64,000 nucleotides of DNA from Rhodobiaceae bacterium UBA4490 (GCA_002389665.1 DGNO01000004.1:116149-180148), one strand, 5' to 3'. Numbered from the stretch's first letter, positions 24,638-32,994 are shown. Numbers and translations are program-made. Notes: generated by a model from the letters alone, not told the origin.

Positions 24638-25569
24638 TGAGCGGCAAGGAAAACGAGATCCTCTTTCACCAATATGACGTCTCGCCTTTTTCGGAAAAAG
24701 TGCGCACCGTTTTCGGCATCAAACAGCTTACCTGGCACGCGGTCGAAGAACCCGTGATCATGCCGAAGCCCGAACTCACCGCGCTGACCGGCGGTTACCG
24801 CAAAATCCCGGTCATGCAGATCGGCGCGGATGTTTATTGCGACACGCAGATCATCATTCGCGAGCTGGAACGGCGCTACCCGAAGCCCTCGCTCTTCACG
24901 GAAGCGGACAAGGGTCTTGCCTGGGCCGTTTCCATGTGGGCGGACCGGGTACTGTTCCAAAATGCCGTTGCGGTGATCTTCGGCAATGTCGGCCAGGCCG
25001 TCGATGAAAGCTTTATCAAAGACCGCGAAGCGCTGATGGGCCGGCCTTTCGATGTGAATGCGATGAAGGCCGCAGCTCCCCTCATGGCCGAGCAGCTGCG
25101 CGCCGGGCTCGGCTGGCTGGAAGATCAATTGGCCGATGGGCGCAAGTTCCTGATGGGCGCGGCGCCCGGCCTTGCCGATGCCGCCTGCCATTACAACCTT
25201 GCCTTCATGCGCTGGCTTTTCCCGGACGGGCTGAAAGCACTGGAGCATTTACCCAAAACCGCCGCCTGGGAAGAGCGGGTGCGCGCCATCGGTCATGGCG
25301 AGCGGCAGGAGATGAGCCGCGATGAGGCGCTGGCCATCGCCAAGGCCGCCACAAGCACGACGAAAGAACAAGCCGATCCCCATGAACCCAATGGGCTGAA
25401 ACCCGGCGACAAGGTGAGCGTCATGGCGGATGATTACGGGCGCGATCCCATAACGGGCACGCTCGTCGCCTCGGACGCGCAGTCCGTTGCGATCAAGCGC
25501 GAAGCGCCGGAAGTCGGTGAAGTGGTGGTGCATTTCCCGCGCGCAGGCTTTTTCATCGTCAAAGCCTGA
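24637..25569 (+). CDS. GST-family protein with C-terminal beta-rich extension
   Basis: 310 residues, about 70 longer than an ordinary GST. The N-terminal domain has HQYDVSPFSEKVRTVFGIK and GYRKIPVMQIGADVYCDTQIII; the helical domain has FLMGAAPGLADAACHYNL. After about residue 245 a linker leads to a short beta-rich domain (GLKPGDKVSVMADDYGRDPITG through to VVVHFPRAGFFIV) that resembles a small SH3-like barrel. It starts one base inside the previous GST gene. The extension may control substrate access or dimerisation. Confidence 0.82.
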   Translation: MSGKENEILFHQYDVSPFSEKVRTVFGIKQLTWHAVEEPVIMPKPELTALTGGYRKIPVMQIGADVYCDTQIIIRELERRYPKPSLFTEADKGLAWAVSMWADRVLFQNAVAVIFGNVGQAVDESFIKDREALMGRPFDVNAMKAAAPLMAEQLRAGLGWLEDQLADGRKFLMGAAPGLADAACHYNLAFMRWLFPDGLKALEHLPKTAAWEERVRAIGHGERQEMSRDEALAIAKAATSTTKEQADPHEPNGLKPGDKVSVMADDYGRDPITGTLVASDAQSVAIKREAPEVGEVVVHFPRAGFFIVKA

Positions 25570-25588
25570 CGCAACACAAGCAGGCGGG

Positions 25589-26239
25589 TCAGTTGTAGTG
25601 CAACTCGTCCGCCTTTTGCTTGCGGGTACGATTGGCAAGGGCAAGGCCTGCAGCCAGAACCCCCGTCGCCAGAAACAGCACGTTGGAAAGATAAAGGATG
25701 AGCACGCGCCGCTCCGGCATCTTGCCGAGCGGGCGGATGGCAGCAGCGCGCGGGCTAAGCAGGGTCGATGCCTGCGTCTTGGGCGCGGAGGCCGAGCCGA
25801 TCCCCGCGGTAAAGCGCGCGCCCTCTTGCGCCCTTGCTGCAAAGGCAAGCTGGGCAAGTTCCGGCGCCTCACGGATCCAGGTACGGCTCATGGAAACGGC
25901 AAGGTCCACATGCCCCTCCGCCTCCATCTGGCGGATGGCCAGACTGGCCGCCTGCCCCAAAACGAGTTGGCCGAAAGTCTCATCCCGGTAAGCAAGGGAC
26001 AGCTCGGCGAGCCTGCCAGCCGGATCGACGGAAGAGACGATATTGCGGGCAAGGGTAGCGGCGGAGCGTTCGGCGAAATCCGGCGCGGAGGCGATCAGCA
26101 CATGCTCGCGCGCCTTGGCCGCCGTCTGAATGGCCGAGGCCATGGTGCCGATGAGATTGGCGCCGAGCGCAAGGCCCGAAAGAACGGCAATCCCCCAAAG
26201 CACCGTGCGCCGGTTTATGGAAATACGCGCTGCCTTCAC
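25589..26239 (-). CDS. Hypothetical two-transmembrane-segment protein
   Basis: 216 residues with a GTG start after GGGGGCTTT. One hydrophobic helix lies at about 13-33 (VLWGIAVLSGLALGANLIGTM) and one near the C-terminus (VLILYLSNVLFLATGVLAAGLAL). Between them is a helical soluble region of roughly 140 residues, probably periplasmic. No family recognised. Codon use is like the neighbours. It lies about 120 bases downstream of the SDR gene, in a gap holding two CGTTAACG palindromes. Confidence 0.55.
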   Translation of the reverse strand: MKAARISINRRTVLWGIAVLSGLALGANLIGTMASAIQTAAKAREHVLIASAPDFAERSAATLARNIVSSVDPAGRLAELSLAYRDETFGQLVLGQAASLAIRQMEAEGHVDLAVSMSRTWIREAPELAQLAFAARAQEGARFTAGIGSASAPKTQASTLLSPRAAAIRPLGKMPERRVLILYLSNVLFLATGVLAAGLALANRTRKQKADELHYN

Positions 26240-26340
26240 AAAGCCCCCGAAGCAAAAGCCGCCCGCCCCGGTTTGGGACGAACGGCGTTTACCTTAATGG
26301 GCAGTTCCTAACACTTCCTAAAAAGGCAGGAATTTCAAAT

Positions 26341-26366
26341 CGTTAACGGATTAGGCAGCGTTAACG
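26341..26366. repeat. Pair of CGTTAACG palindromes
   Basis: Two perfect 8-base palindromes, 26341-26348 and 26359-26366, lie 18 bases apart (start to start) at the end of the SDR gene and upstream of the hypothetical membrane protein. Possible operator; function unknown. Confidence 0.35.
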
Positions 26367-27161
26367 GGCGCACATGCCCCCATCGATCACGAGCTCCGTG
26401 CCCGTTACGTAGCGTGACTCGTCGCTGGCGAGAAAGACGATCCCCGCCGCGATATCCGCCGGCACGCCGGCATGACCGACAGGCGCCGCCAATTGGCCGA
26501 GTGCTTCTGCATCAATGGTATTCGCCCCTTCCTGCATTGCCATGGAAGAGGGCATGCCGCCCTGCGGGATCTTCGACCAGATGGCCGTGTCGATGATGCC
26601 CGGATGGATGGAATTGACGCGGATATTGTTCTTCGCTTCCGCGCATTCGAGCGCCACGGCCTTGGTGAAAAGCCGCACGCCGCCTTTCGTGGCGCAATAA
26701 CCGGCAAGACCCGGCGCGCCTTTGAACCCGGCAACGGAGGAAATATTGATGATGGCGCCGCCGCCCGCATCGGCGATGGCGGGAATGCCGTATTTCGTAC
26801 CGAGGAAGACCCCGTCCATATTGATGGCGATCTGGCGCTTCCAGTCGTCCAGCGACATTTCCGTCACCGGCCCGCCAATGCCGATCCCGGCATTGTTGAC
26901 GAGGATATGCAGCTTGCCTTCCTTGGCGGCGATATCGGCATAGATCTCCTGCCAGCGCGGCTCGGACACCACGTCCTGGTTGAGATAGCGCGCCTTGCCG
27001 CCTGCCTTTTGAATGCGCTCGACGGTCTCGGCACCGCCTTGATCGTCGATATCGGTAATGACGACCTGCGCGCCCTCGGCGGCCAGCGCTTCGGCAGCGC
27101 CTCGGCCGATCCCGCTCGATGCGCCGGTGACCAGCGCGACTTTGCCCTCTAAGCGTCCCAT
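26361..27161 (-). CDS. SDR family oxidoreductase
   Basis: A 266-residue classical SDR with TGASSGIGRGAAEAL near residue 13, DIDD at the end of beta-2 (an NAD-preferring acidic residue), NNAGIG near 88, and a catalytic YCATKGG tyrosine/lysine near 155. The C-terminus TGTELVIDGGMCAR is standard. Start ATG 27161 (MGRLEGKVALVTG) with AGGGAGA upstream. Similar to cyclohexanol/cyclopentanol or 3-alpha/20-beta hydroxysteroid dehydrogenases, but substrate unproven. Divergent from a TetR gene; the shared region holds a strong operator, so it is probably TetR-regulated. Confidence 0.87.
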   Translation of the reverse strand: MGRLEGKVALVTGASSGIGRGAAEALAAEGAQVVITDIDDQGGAETVERIQKAGGKARYLNQDVVSEPRWQEIYADIAAKEGKLHILVNNAGIGIGGPVTEMSLDDWKRQIAINMDGVFLGTKYGIPAIADAGGGAIINISSVAGFKGAPGLAGYCATKGGVRLFTKAVALECAEAKNNIRVNSIHPGIIDTAIWSKIPQGGMPSSMAMQEGANTIDAEALGQLAAPVGHAGVPADIAAGIVFLASDESRYVTGTELVIDGGMCAR

Positions 27162-27214
27162 CGGATTCTCCCTGTTTTTTGCACCGGCTTTCACCCGCCG
27201 GCTTGTCGCTTTGT

Positions 27215-27243
27215 TTGACTCGTCTAATGGCCAAAACTAGACT
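27215..27243 (+). promoter_or_regulatory. Sigma70-type promoter for TetR gene
   Basis: TTGACT at 27215-27220, a 17-base spacer, then TAGACT at 27238-27243. The -10 lies inside the operator palindrome, so bound repressor would block it. Confidence 0.6.
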
Positions 27244-27254
27244 GCGGTCTAGTT
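27235..27254. promoter_or_regulatory. TetR-type operator
   Basis: A perfect inverted repeat, AACTAGAC-TGCG-GTCTAGTT, with 8-base arms. It lies between the divergent SDR (27161) and TetR (27301) genes and overlaps the TetR-gene -10. Size and symmetry are right for a TetR dimer; autoregulation plus control of the SDR is the simplest reading. Confidence 0.75.
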
Positions 27255-27300
27255 AATAGCTCGGACCGGTTTCCGCAAGGGAAGATAACCGAACGGGGCC

Positions 27301-27936
27301 ATGAGGAGAGACAGTTTGGACGCGAGCGCCGATATCGACAAGCCAGCTTCCTCCCGCCGTACGCGCAAGAAAGAGCGCACGCGGCGCGAGATTTATGAAG
27401 CGGCCATGGGTCTCTTCAACGAGAAAGACTATGACGATGTCACGATCGGCGATATTTGCGAGCGCGCCGACGTCGCCAAGGCGACGTTCTTTCTGCATTT
27501 CCCGAACAAGGCCGCGCTCCTTTCCGAATTCAACGAAAAACTGACGAGCGGGATCAGAGAACAGCTCGAGGGTTTCAAAGGCAGCGCCACGAACAAATTC
27601 TGCTTCGTGATTTCCGAGCTTGCCGGCGAATGGCAGCGCAATGCGCCCGTTATGCGCAAGATGACGCGCGAATTCGTCGATGCCCTGCCGACGCTGGAAG
27701 CGGGCAAGGCGGCGAATGAAAGCCTGCTGACGCTGACCATGGAACTCATCCGTGAAGCGCAAAAAGCAGGGGAGTTCCGCAAGATCGCCCCGCCTCACCG
27801 CCTTGCGGCCGCTTTCGTCGCCGCCTCTTCCGCCCTCACCATCGAATGGACGGAGATGCCCGGGGTGGACACCAGTGAAACACACAAAGAATTGCTCGAC
27901 GTCCTTTTGAACGGCCTGAGACAGAAGCCGAAGTGA
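27301..27936 (+). CDS. TetR/AcrR family transcriptional regulator
   Basis: 211 residues. The N-terminal helix-turn-helix is TRREIYEAAMGLFNEKDYDDVTIGDICERADVAKATFFLHFPNKAALL (about 26-75), preceded by a basic arm RRTRKKERTRR. The C-terminal ligand domain is unremarkable. A 20-base palindrome overlapping its own promoter is the likely operator. The flavin monooxygenase gene follows after 60 bases on the same strand, so regulator and enzyme may be one operon with the divergent SDR as a second target. Ligand unknown; perhaps a terpene, alicyclic or CoA-ester compound. Confidence 0.9.
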   Translation: MRRDSLDASADIDKPASSRRTRKKERTRREIYEAAMGLFNEKDYDDVTIGDICERADVAKATFFLHFPNKAALLSEFNEKLTSGIREQLEGFKGSATNKFCFVISELAGEWQRNAPVMRKMTREFVDALPTLEAGKAANESLLTLTMELIREAQKAGEFRKIAPPHRLAAAFVAASSALTIEWTEMPGVDTSETHKELLDVLLNGLRQKPK

Positions 27937-27996
27937 CGTGACAAAAAACGAGAACGAAACTCGAGGAAATCAACAGGAAGGCTAAAGGAGAAAAAC

Positions 27997-29214
27997 ATGG
28001 CTGGAACCAAAATGCGCTTTGGGGCTTTCATCGCGCCCTTTCACCCGCTTGCCGAGAACCCGACCCTCGCCATCGAGCGGGATATCGAGCTGGTGCAGTG
28101 GATGGACAAGCTGGGATATGACGAAGCCTGGATCGGTGAGCACCATTCCGCCGGGTATGAGCTGATCGCGAGCCCGGAACTTTTCATCGCAACGCTGGCC
28201 GAGCGCACGAAAAACATTCGCCTCGGCACAGGCGTCTCCTCGCTGCCTTATCACCAGCCGCTGATGCTGGCCGACCGCATCAACCAGCTCGACCATATCA
28301 CGCGCGGCCGCGTCATGTTCGGCGTCGGGCCGGGCGCTCTGCCTTCCGATGCCTTCATGATGGGCATCGAGGTTGCCAAGCAGCGCGACATGATGGACGA
28401 GGCGCTCGATGTCATCGTTCCGCTTCTGAAAGGCGAAACCGTGACGGCCAAGACCGACTGGTTCACGCTCAACGACGCGCGCCTGCAAATGACGCCTTAC
28501 TCGCGCCCGCATGTGGATATCGCGGTTGCCAGCCAGGTCTCGCCGACCGGCGCCACCGCCGCCGGCCGCCACGGCGTCGGCCTTCTGTCCATCGGCGCGA
28601 CCAATGCCGGCGGCTTCAACGCGCTCGCCTCCAACTGGGCGATCTGCGAAGAAAAAGCCAAGGACAACGGCAAGAGCGTCGACCGCGCCAACTGGCGTCT
28701 GGTCGGTCCCGTGCACATCGCCGAGACGACCGAGAAGGCCCGCGAGAACGTGCGCTTCGGTCTTGAAAAGTGGCTCTACTATTTCCGTGAAGTCGCCGCT
28801 CTGCCGCTCGCGCCCGATGACGGTTCGGACCCGGTGGACGCGCTGATCAATTCGGGCATGGCCGTAATCGGCACGCCGGAAGACGCCATTGCGCAGATCG
28901 AGCGGCTGCAAGAACAGTCGGGCGGCTTCGGCGCCTTCCTGCAGATGGCGCATAACTGGGCCGACTTTGAAGAAACGAAGCGTTCCTATGAGCTTTTCGC
29001 CCGCTATGTGATGCCGAAATTCCAAGGCCTCAACGAGAACCGCGAAGCCTCGCTCGATTGGGCGCGCAGCAACCGCGAAACCTTCATGGGCCAGGCCATG
29101 GCCGCTGTCGGCACGCGCGTTGCCAAACATATCGAGGAAAAAGGCACGGACAATATCCGCCCGGAAATCCTCGAAGCCATGGGCATTAAGAAAGACAAAG
29201 GCGCTGCCGAATAA
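27997..29214 (+). CDS. LLM-class flavin-dependent monooxygenase (limonene 1,2-monooxygenase-like)
   Basis: A 405-residue luciferase-like TIM-barrel oxidoreductase. The N-terminus KMRFGAFIAPFHPLAENP, AWIGEHHSAGYE near 45-56, and RGRVMFGVGPGALPSDA near 106-122 are typical of the long LLM proteins that include LimB. It would use reduced flavin and O2, with the partner reductase elsewhere. SD AAAGGAG precedes the ATG. Downstream of the TetR gene and close to an SDR, it fits a small oxygenation/dehydrogenation pathway. The limonene assignment is by similarity of wording only. Confidence 0.8.
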   Translation: MAGTKMRFGAFIAPFHPLAENPTLAIERDIELVQWMDKLGYDEAWIGEHHSAGYELIASPELFIATLAERTKNIRLGTGVSSLPYHQPLMLADRINQLDHITRGRVMFGVGPGALPSDAFMMGIEVAKQRDMMDEALDVIVPLLKGETVTAKTDWFTLNDARLQMTPYSRPHVDIAVASQVSPTGATAAGRHGVGLLSIGATNAGGFNALASNWAICEEKAKDNGKSVDRANWRLVGPVHIAETTEKARENVRFGLEKWLYYFREVAALPLAPDDGSDPVDALINSGMAVIGTPEDAIAQIERLQEQSGGFGAFLQMAHNWADFEETKRSYELFARYVMPKFQGLNENREASLDWARSNRETFMGQAMAAVGTRVAKHIEEKGTDNIRPEILEAMGIKKDKGAAE

Positions 29215-29240
29215 GCACGGCAGCAGGCCAGACAAAAGCG

Positions 29241-29275
29241 AAGGGCGGCCCGGATCACCGGAGCCGCCCTTCTGT
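29241..29275 (+). terminator. Terminator after monooxygenase gene
   Basis: AAGGGCGGC (29241-29249) pairs with GCCGCCCTT (29263-29271), with a further CCGG/CCGG pairing inside the loop. The T run is short and interrupted. Confidence 0.7.
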
Positions 29276-29292
29276 TGCCTCACACCATTCTT

Positions 29293-31089
29293 TTACAGGC
29301 GAAAATCGCCGGAGCAAATCTTTTCGTAGAGCGCCTTGTCCACGGGCACGAAAACTTTTGCAATCGGGTCATTGAAGAAGATCGGCTCGGCGATGGCTTC
29401 CGGGTCGAAGCCTTCCTTCACGAGATCGACCTTGCGGTGCTTGAACGTGCCGGTGATTTCCATTTCCGGCTGCACCCTGAGGAAAAGCGGCTGGGCATAT
29501 TCAGGCAGCTGCGCCGAAATATGCTTATGGAGTCCGGCCATATCGAGGTTCTTGCCGACGATGGAGGCCATGCCGGCGCGCCCATCCGCACCCGGCACAT
29601 GCACGCCGTAAACATTCGCCTCTTCGATGCCGGGAAAGACCGAGAGCACTTCGGCCACTTCCGAGGTCGCCACATTCTCGCCCTTCCAGCGGAACGTGTC
29701 GCCGATCCGGTCGATGAAGTAGAAATAACCGCGCGCATCCTGCTTCAGAAGGTCGCCCGTGCGGAACCAGGCATCGCCTTCGCGGAAGACGTTGCGCAGG
29801 ATCTTCTTCTCGGTCTCTTCCTTCTTGGCATAGCCTTCGAAACGGGCCGAGGGCTTCGTCGGGTCGTTGAGGATTTCGCCCAAGGCTTCCCCCACTTCAC
29901 CGGGCTTGCAGCGGATGCAGAACCCGTCCTTGCCGCGGATGGGCTGCTCGTTCTCGATATCGAAGCGCACGAGCTCGACATTGAATTTCGATTTCGCCCA
30001 GCCGGGAATGCGCCCGACCGCGCCCACCGTGCCGTCGAAATTCATCAGCGCGACATTGCCTTCCGTCGCCCCGTAGAACTCAACAATATTCGGAATCTTG
30101 AAGCGCTTCTGGAAGTTCGGCCAGATTTCCGGGCGCAGGCCATTGCCGATTGCAACGCGCAGCTTGTGCTTGCGCTCTTTGGGATGCGGGTCGGTATTGA
30201 TGAGATAGCGGCACAGCTCGCCGATATATTGGAAGAGCGTCGCTTTATATTTGTGCACATCATCCCAGAACTCGCGGGCCGAGAATTTGCGCCGGATGAT
30301 CACCGCGCCGCCGACCGTCAGCGTCGTGCCCACCGCGCAAACGCCGCCGGCGGAGTGATAAAGCGGCAGGCAGACATACATGCGGTCTTTTTCCGTCGCC
30401 CCCGTTGCGGCGGAAAATGAGCCCATCATGCCGAGGAGGCGCACATGAGGAATGCGCGCCGCCTTCGGGTTGCCGGTCGTGCCGCTCGTATAGATGAAAA
30501 GCGCGCCGTCCTCGATGCTCAGGTCCTTGCGCACTTCCGGCGCGGGATCGGATGCGGGCTGCTGCGTCAGCACATCGTCGAGATTATCGACACCCTGCAC
30601 TGCCCCGCCCGTCGCCCAGACTTTCATGGGCCGCTCGAGCTGGCCGGCAACGGAGCTCATCGCCTCGGCGCATTCGGAGCCAAGAACAAGATGGCTTGCG
30701 CCCGAAATATTCAGGCAGTGAGCAAGCGGGCCGCCCGTCAGGTTCGTGTTGATCAAGGCCGCCTGGCCGCCTGCCTTGATGATACCGAGCCAGGCAACGA
30801 GATATTCGGGCCGGTTCTCCATCAAAAGCGCCACGACATCGCCTTTGCCCAGCCCCTGCGCCCGCACCCAGTGGGCATAGCGGTTCGCTTCCTCGTTGAA
30901 CTGCTTATAGGTGAGGGTGCGATCCTCGAAATAGATCGCCACATTGCCGGGCTTATCGCGGGCCAGATCCTCGATAATGTCAGCAAAGGTGCGGTCGGGA
31001 TTGTCGTAAACGGTATTCAGCCGTTTGAGCGTGCGCAGCGCCGAGCGCACATAGGTAATCTCTTTTCCGATACGGCCAAAAACCCCCAT
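29293..31089 (-). CDS. Very-long/long-chain acyl-CoA synthetase (FATP/FadD6-like)
   Basis: About 598 residues. The ATP motif is LFIYTSGTTGNPKAARIPH, with YHSAGGVCAVG and GDAWFRTGDLLKQDARGYFYFIDRIGDTFRWKGENVATSEV, the latter characteristic of the FATP-type very-long-chain synthetases. Start ATG 31089 with GGAGGACGTA immediately upstream; the longer frame is rejected. It would trap long-chain or bulky acids as CoA esters, possibly at the inner membrane. This is the fourth AMP-binding ligase in about 21 kb. It converges on the monooxygenase gene. Confidence 0.88.
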   Translation of the reverse strand: MGVFGRIGKEITYVRSALRTLKRLNTVYDNPDRTFADIIEDLARDKPGNVAIYFEDRTLTYKQFNEEANRYAHWVRAQGLGKGDVVALLMENRPEYLVAWLGIIKAGGQAALINTNLTGGPLAHCLNISGASHLVLGSECAEAMSSVAGQLERPMKVWATGGAVQGVDNLDDVLTQQPASDPAPEVRKDLSIEDGALFIYTSGTTGNPKAARIPHVRLLGMMGSFSAATGATEKDRMYVCLPLYHSAGGVCAVGTTLTVGGAVIIRRKFSAREFWDDVHKYKATLFQYIGELCRYLINTDPHPKERKHKLRVAIGNGLRPEIWPNFQKRFKIPNIVEFYGATEGNVALMNFDGTVGAVGRIPGWAKSKFNVELVRFDIENEQPIRGKDGFCIRCKPGEVGEALGEILNDPTKPSARFEGYAKKEETEKKILRNVFREGDAWFRTGDLLKQDARGYFYFIDRIGDTFRWKGENVATSEVAEVLSVFPGIEEANVYGVHVPGADGRAGMASIVGKNLDMAGLHKHISAQLPEYAQPLFLRVQPEMEITGTFKHRKVDLVKEGFDPEAIAEPIFFNDPIAKVFVPVDKALYEKICSGDFRL

Positions 31090-31266
31090 TACGTCCTCCA
31101 GATTTGTATTTTCCCTTGCAAGTTCTTTATGCGATGCCCCCGGAAAATGGGTCAAGGAAAACCGGTTGAAACCGGGGCGAAAAGCGCCGCGCCCTGCTGA
31201 CAAATGCGCACAAACGCGTCATGATCCGCCCGCCCGCGCCCCGCACGTTCATGGACCCCTGCCAAG

Positions 31267-31572
31267 ATGCCGAGTGACAGACCTGCTTCCCCGCCTCAAG
31301 AAATGCCGCCTGCGGACGTTTTTCTAGATGCGCGGGGCCTTAATTGCCCGCTGCCGGTTCTGAAAGCCCGCAAAAAACTTCTGGGTATGCGGGGAGGTCA
31401 AATTCTGGAAGTGGCGGCAACCGACCCTGTGGCCGTCATCGACATGCCGCATTTTTGCGCAGAGGCCGGCCATGATTTTCTGGGTAAGCGCCAGGAAGGT
31501 CCCATCACTTATTTCCGCATTGCGCGGGGGCCCATCCGGCAGGCGAGAGAAGACGAAGAACTCAACCTTTAA
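31267..31572 (+). CDS. TusA-family sulfurtransferase
   Basis: A 101-residue SirA/TusA-like protein. The signature LDARGLNCPLPVLKARKKL (catalytic Cys in CPxP) is near residues 20-38, followed by the typical LEVAATDPVAVIDMPHFCAEAGHDFLG. It would relay persulfide sulfur for tRNA thiolation, molybdopterin or other sulfur transfer. A roughly 18-residue N-terminal lead is present. The 3' end overlaps the convergent ArsC-like gene by 11 bases. Confidence 0.88.
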   Translation: MPSDRPASPPQEMPPADVFLDARGLNCPLPVLKARKKLLGMRGGQILEVAATDPVAVIDMPHFCAEAGHDFLGKRQEGPITYFRIARGPIRQAREDEELNL

Positions 31573-31903
31573 GCGCTGCCTGCTGCTCCTTGCCGAAGCC
31601 GACAAGCACCTCAGCCCCCCGCTCGAAGACCGGGCGCTTGATCAGAGCCGGGTGCGCGGCCATCAGCGCAATGGCGCTTTTCTCATCGGCGCCGGCTTTT
31701 TCCGCTTCCGAAAGCCCGCGCCAGGTCGTGCCCCGCCGGTTGAGCAGCACTTCCCAGCCCACTTTCTTCGCCCATCCGGCAATCTGCGCCTCGCTCACAC
31801 CGTCCGAGCGCACATCGTGAAATTCCGCCTCCAGCCCCTCTTCCTTCAGCCATTTCAGCGCTTTTTTGCAGGTATCGCAGTTTTTAAGGCCGTAAACGCG
31901 CAT
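31562..31903 (-). CDS. ArsC/Spx-family protein (YffB-like)
   Basis: A 113-residue thioredoxin-fold ArsC-family protein. MRVYGLKNCDTCKKALKWL carries C9-x2-C12, the pattern of the YffB-like group rather than bona fide arsenate reductases. RGTTWRGL and HPALIKRPVF contain the expected late-family residues. Start ATG 31903; longer frames upstream lack an SD. No other ars genes are present, so an arsenic role is not supported. Thiol reductase or glutathione-dependent activity is plausible. Confidence 0.85.
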   Translation of the reverse strand: MRVYGLKNCDTCKKALKWLKEEGLEAEFHDVRSDGVSEAQIAGWAKKVGWEVLLNRRGTTWRGLSEAEKAGADEKSAIALMAAHPALIKRPVFERGAEVLVGFGKEQQAALKG

Positions 31904-32079
31904 GGAAGGCTCCCGGAAGACTGGAAAAGGGCGAAACACCGCCCCCGAATCGCGGAAAATATAGCAGAAGTCCTGCCCTCTTTCTTTGCTGGGCCTGGCT
32001 GCTATCATCACGTTCAGGGGATATACCCTAGGCAGGGCATACCCGCACGAAACCTTGTGTAAATGGGAAGGATTGCAGC

Positions 32080-32802
32080 TTGAGCACCGAGCAACAGACG
32101 GTCGCCGAAAAACCGTCTGCCAAACGCATTCGCCGCACCGCCGAAGAAGCCCAGCGCCTGATCCTGGATGCCGCTGAAAAGCGCCTCGCCGAACAGGGGC
32201 CGGAAGGCATCCGCCTTCAGGACATTGCCCGCGATGTCGGCATTTCCCATCCGGCCATTCTCCACCATTTCGAAAGCCGGGACGGGCTGGTGCGCGCGCT
32301 TATTTCGCGGGCCACCGCCCAACTGCGCGACAAGCTCTTTTCCACCATTCCCGATATCACGGGCGAGGAACAAGACACCCATAGCCTCGAGCTTATCGAA
32401 AGCGCCTTCGAAGCATTGAGCGACCGGGGTACGGCACGGCTTCTCTCCTGGCTCCTGCTCACGAATTCGGAGCGCGCCAAGCCGGTCAATCCGTCCGCCG
32501 AATTGCTGCAGGATGTTTCCGAACGGCTGCACACCCAGCGCATGCGCTTTTCCGAGGAAAGGGAAACCCCTGCCCCCGATCACGAAGACACCGTCTTCAT
32601 GGTCATGCTGACGGCTTATGCCGCTGTCGGCGAAGCGATCATGGGCCGGGATTTTTATCAGGCCGCCGGCCTTACCGCGGACGCCGAAACCGCCCACCGC
32701 TTCCGCGGCTGGCTCGCCGCGCTTTTGGAGCGCCACGCCATCGAGCCTTACAAACAGGCCGGCAAACAGGAAGAAGATCAATCGGACGGGGAAAAAGCCT
32801 GA
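32080..32802 (+). CDS. TetR/AcrR family regulator (TTG start)
   Basis: 240 residues. The HTH is AQRLILDAAEKRLAEQGPEGIRLQDIARDVGISHPAILHHFESRDGLVRALI (about 24-75). No ATG or GTG lies at the N-terminus; the TTG at 32080 follows GGGAAGGATTGCAGC and gives a normal protein. A long acidic C-terminal tail (KQEEDQSDGEKA) is unusual. Two GGG-ATATA/CATA-CCC elements (32018-32028, 32035-32044) sit just upstream and could be operator half-sites. Targets and ligand unknown. Confidence 0.82.
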   Translation: MSTEQQTVAEKPSAKRIRRTAEEAQRLILDAAEKRLAEQGPEGIRLQDIARDVGISHPAILHHFESRDGLVRALISRATAQLRDKLFSTIPDITGEEQDTHSLELIESAFEALSDRGTARLLSWLLLTNSERAKPVNPSAELLQDVSERLHTQRMRFSEERETPAPDHEDTVFMVMLTAYAAVGEAIMGRDFYQAAGLTADAETAHRFRGWLAALLERHAIEPYKQAGKQEEDQSDGEKA

Positions 32803-32836
32803 TGCGGCCTCCGTGCCCCGCCCCTGAGGCGAAGCG

Positions 32837-32923
32837 TGGTGCGGGTGGTCGGACTCGAACCGACACTCTGTCACCAGAACTGGATTTTGAATCCAGCGCG
32901 TCTACCAGTTCCGCCACACCCGC
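32837..32923 (-). tRNA. tRNA-Leu (CAA)
   Basis: Minus-strand cloverleaf. The acceptor arms GCGGGTG/CACCCGC pair and the D arm is GGCGGAACTGGTAGACGC. The anticodon stem CTGGA/TCCAG flanks loop TTCAAAA, which gives anticodon CAA. There is a long variable arm and T arm GTCGGTTCGAGTCCGAC. Discriminator A and an encoded CCA (32837-32839) are present. The long variable arm confirms class II leucine tRNA; it reads UUG. Confidence 0.95.
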
Positions 32924-32966
32924 ACGAGGCTGAAAGCGCCAATGACGCCTTGGCCGAAGCGGCGCC

Positions 32967-32994
32967 ATGATAGGGACAGGCGTCCGCGCGTCAA
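32967..32994 (-). promoter_or_regulatory. Promoter for tRNA-Leu
   Basis: Reading the minus strand: TTGACG (32994-32989), a 16-base spacer, TATCAT (32972-32967). This places the transcript start roughly 35 bases before the mature 5' end. Confidence 0.65.

Noticed and set aside
27982..29283. 433-residue frame antisense to the flavin monooxygenase
   Set aside because: Composition is that of an antisense frame; no recognisable protein features.
31562..31903. Arsenate reductase assignment for the ArsC-family protein
   Set aside because: Motif is CDTCKK as in YffB-like proteins and no arsenic-resistance genes are nearby.
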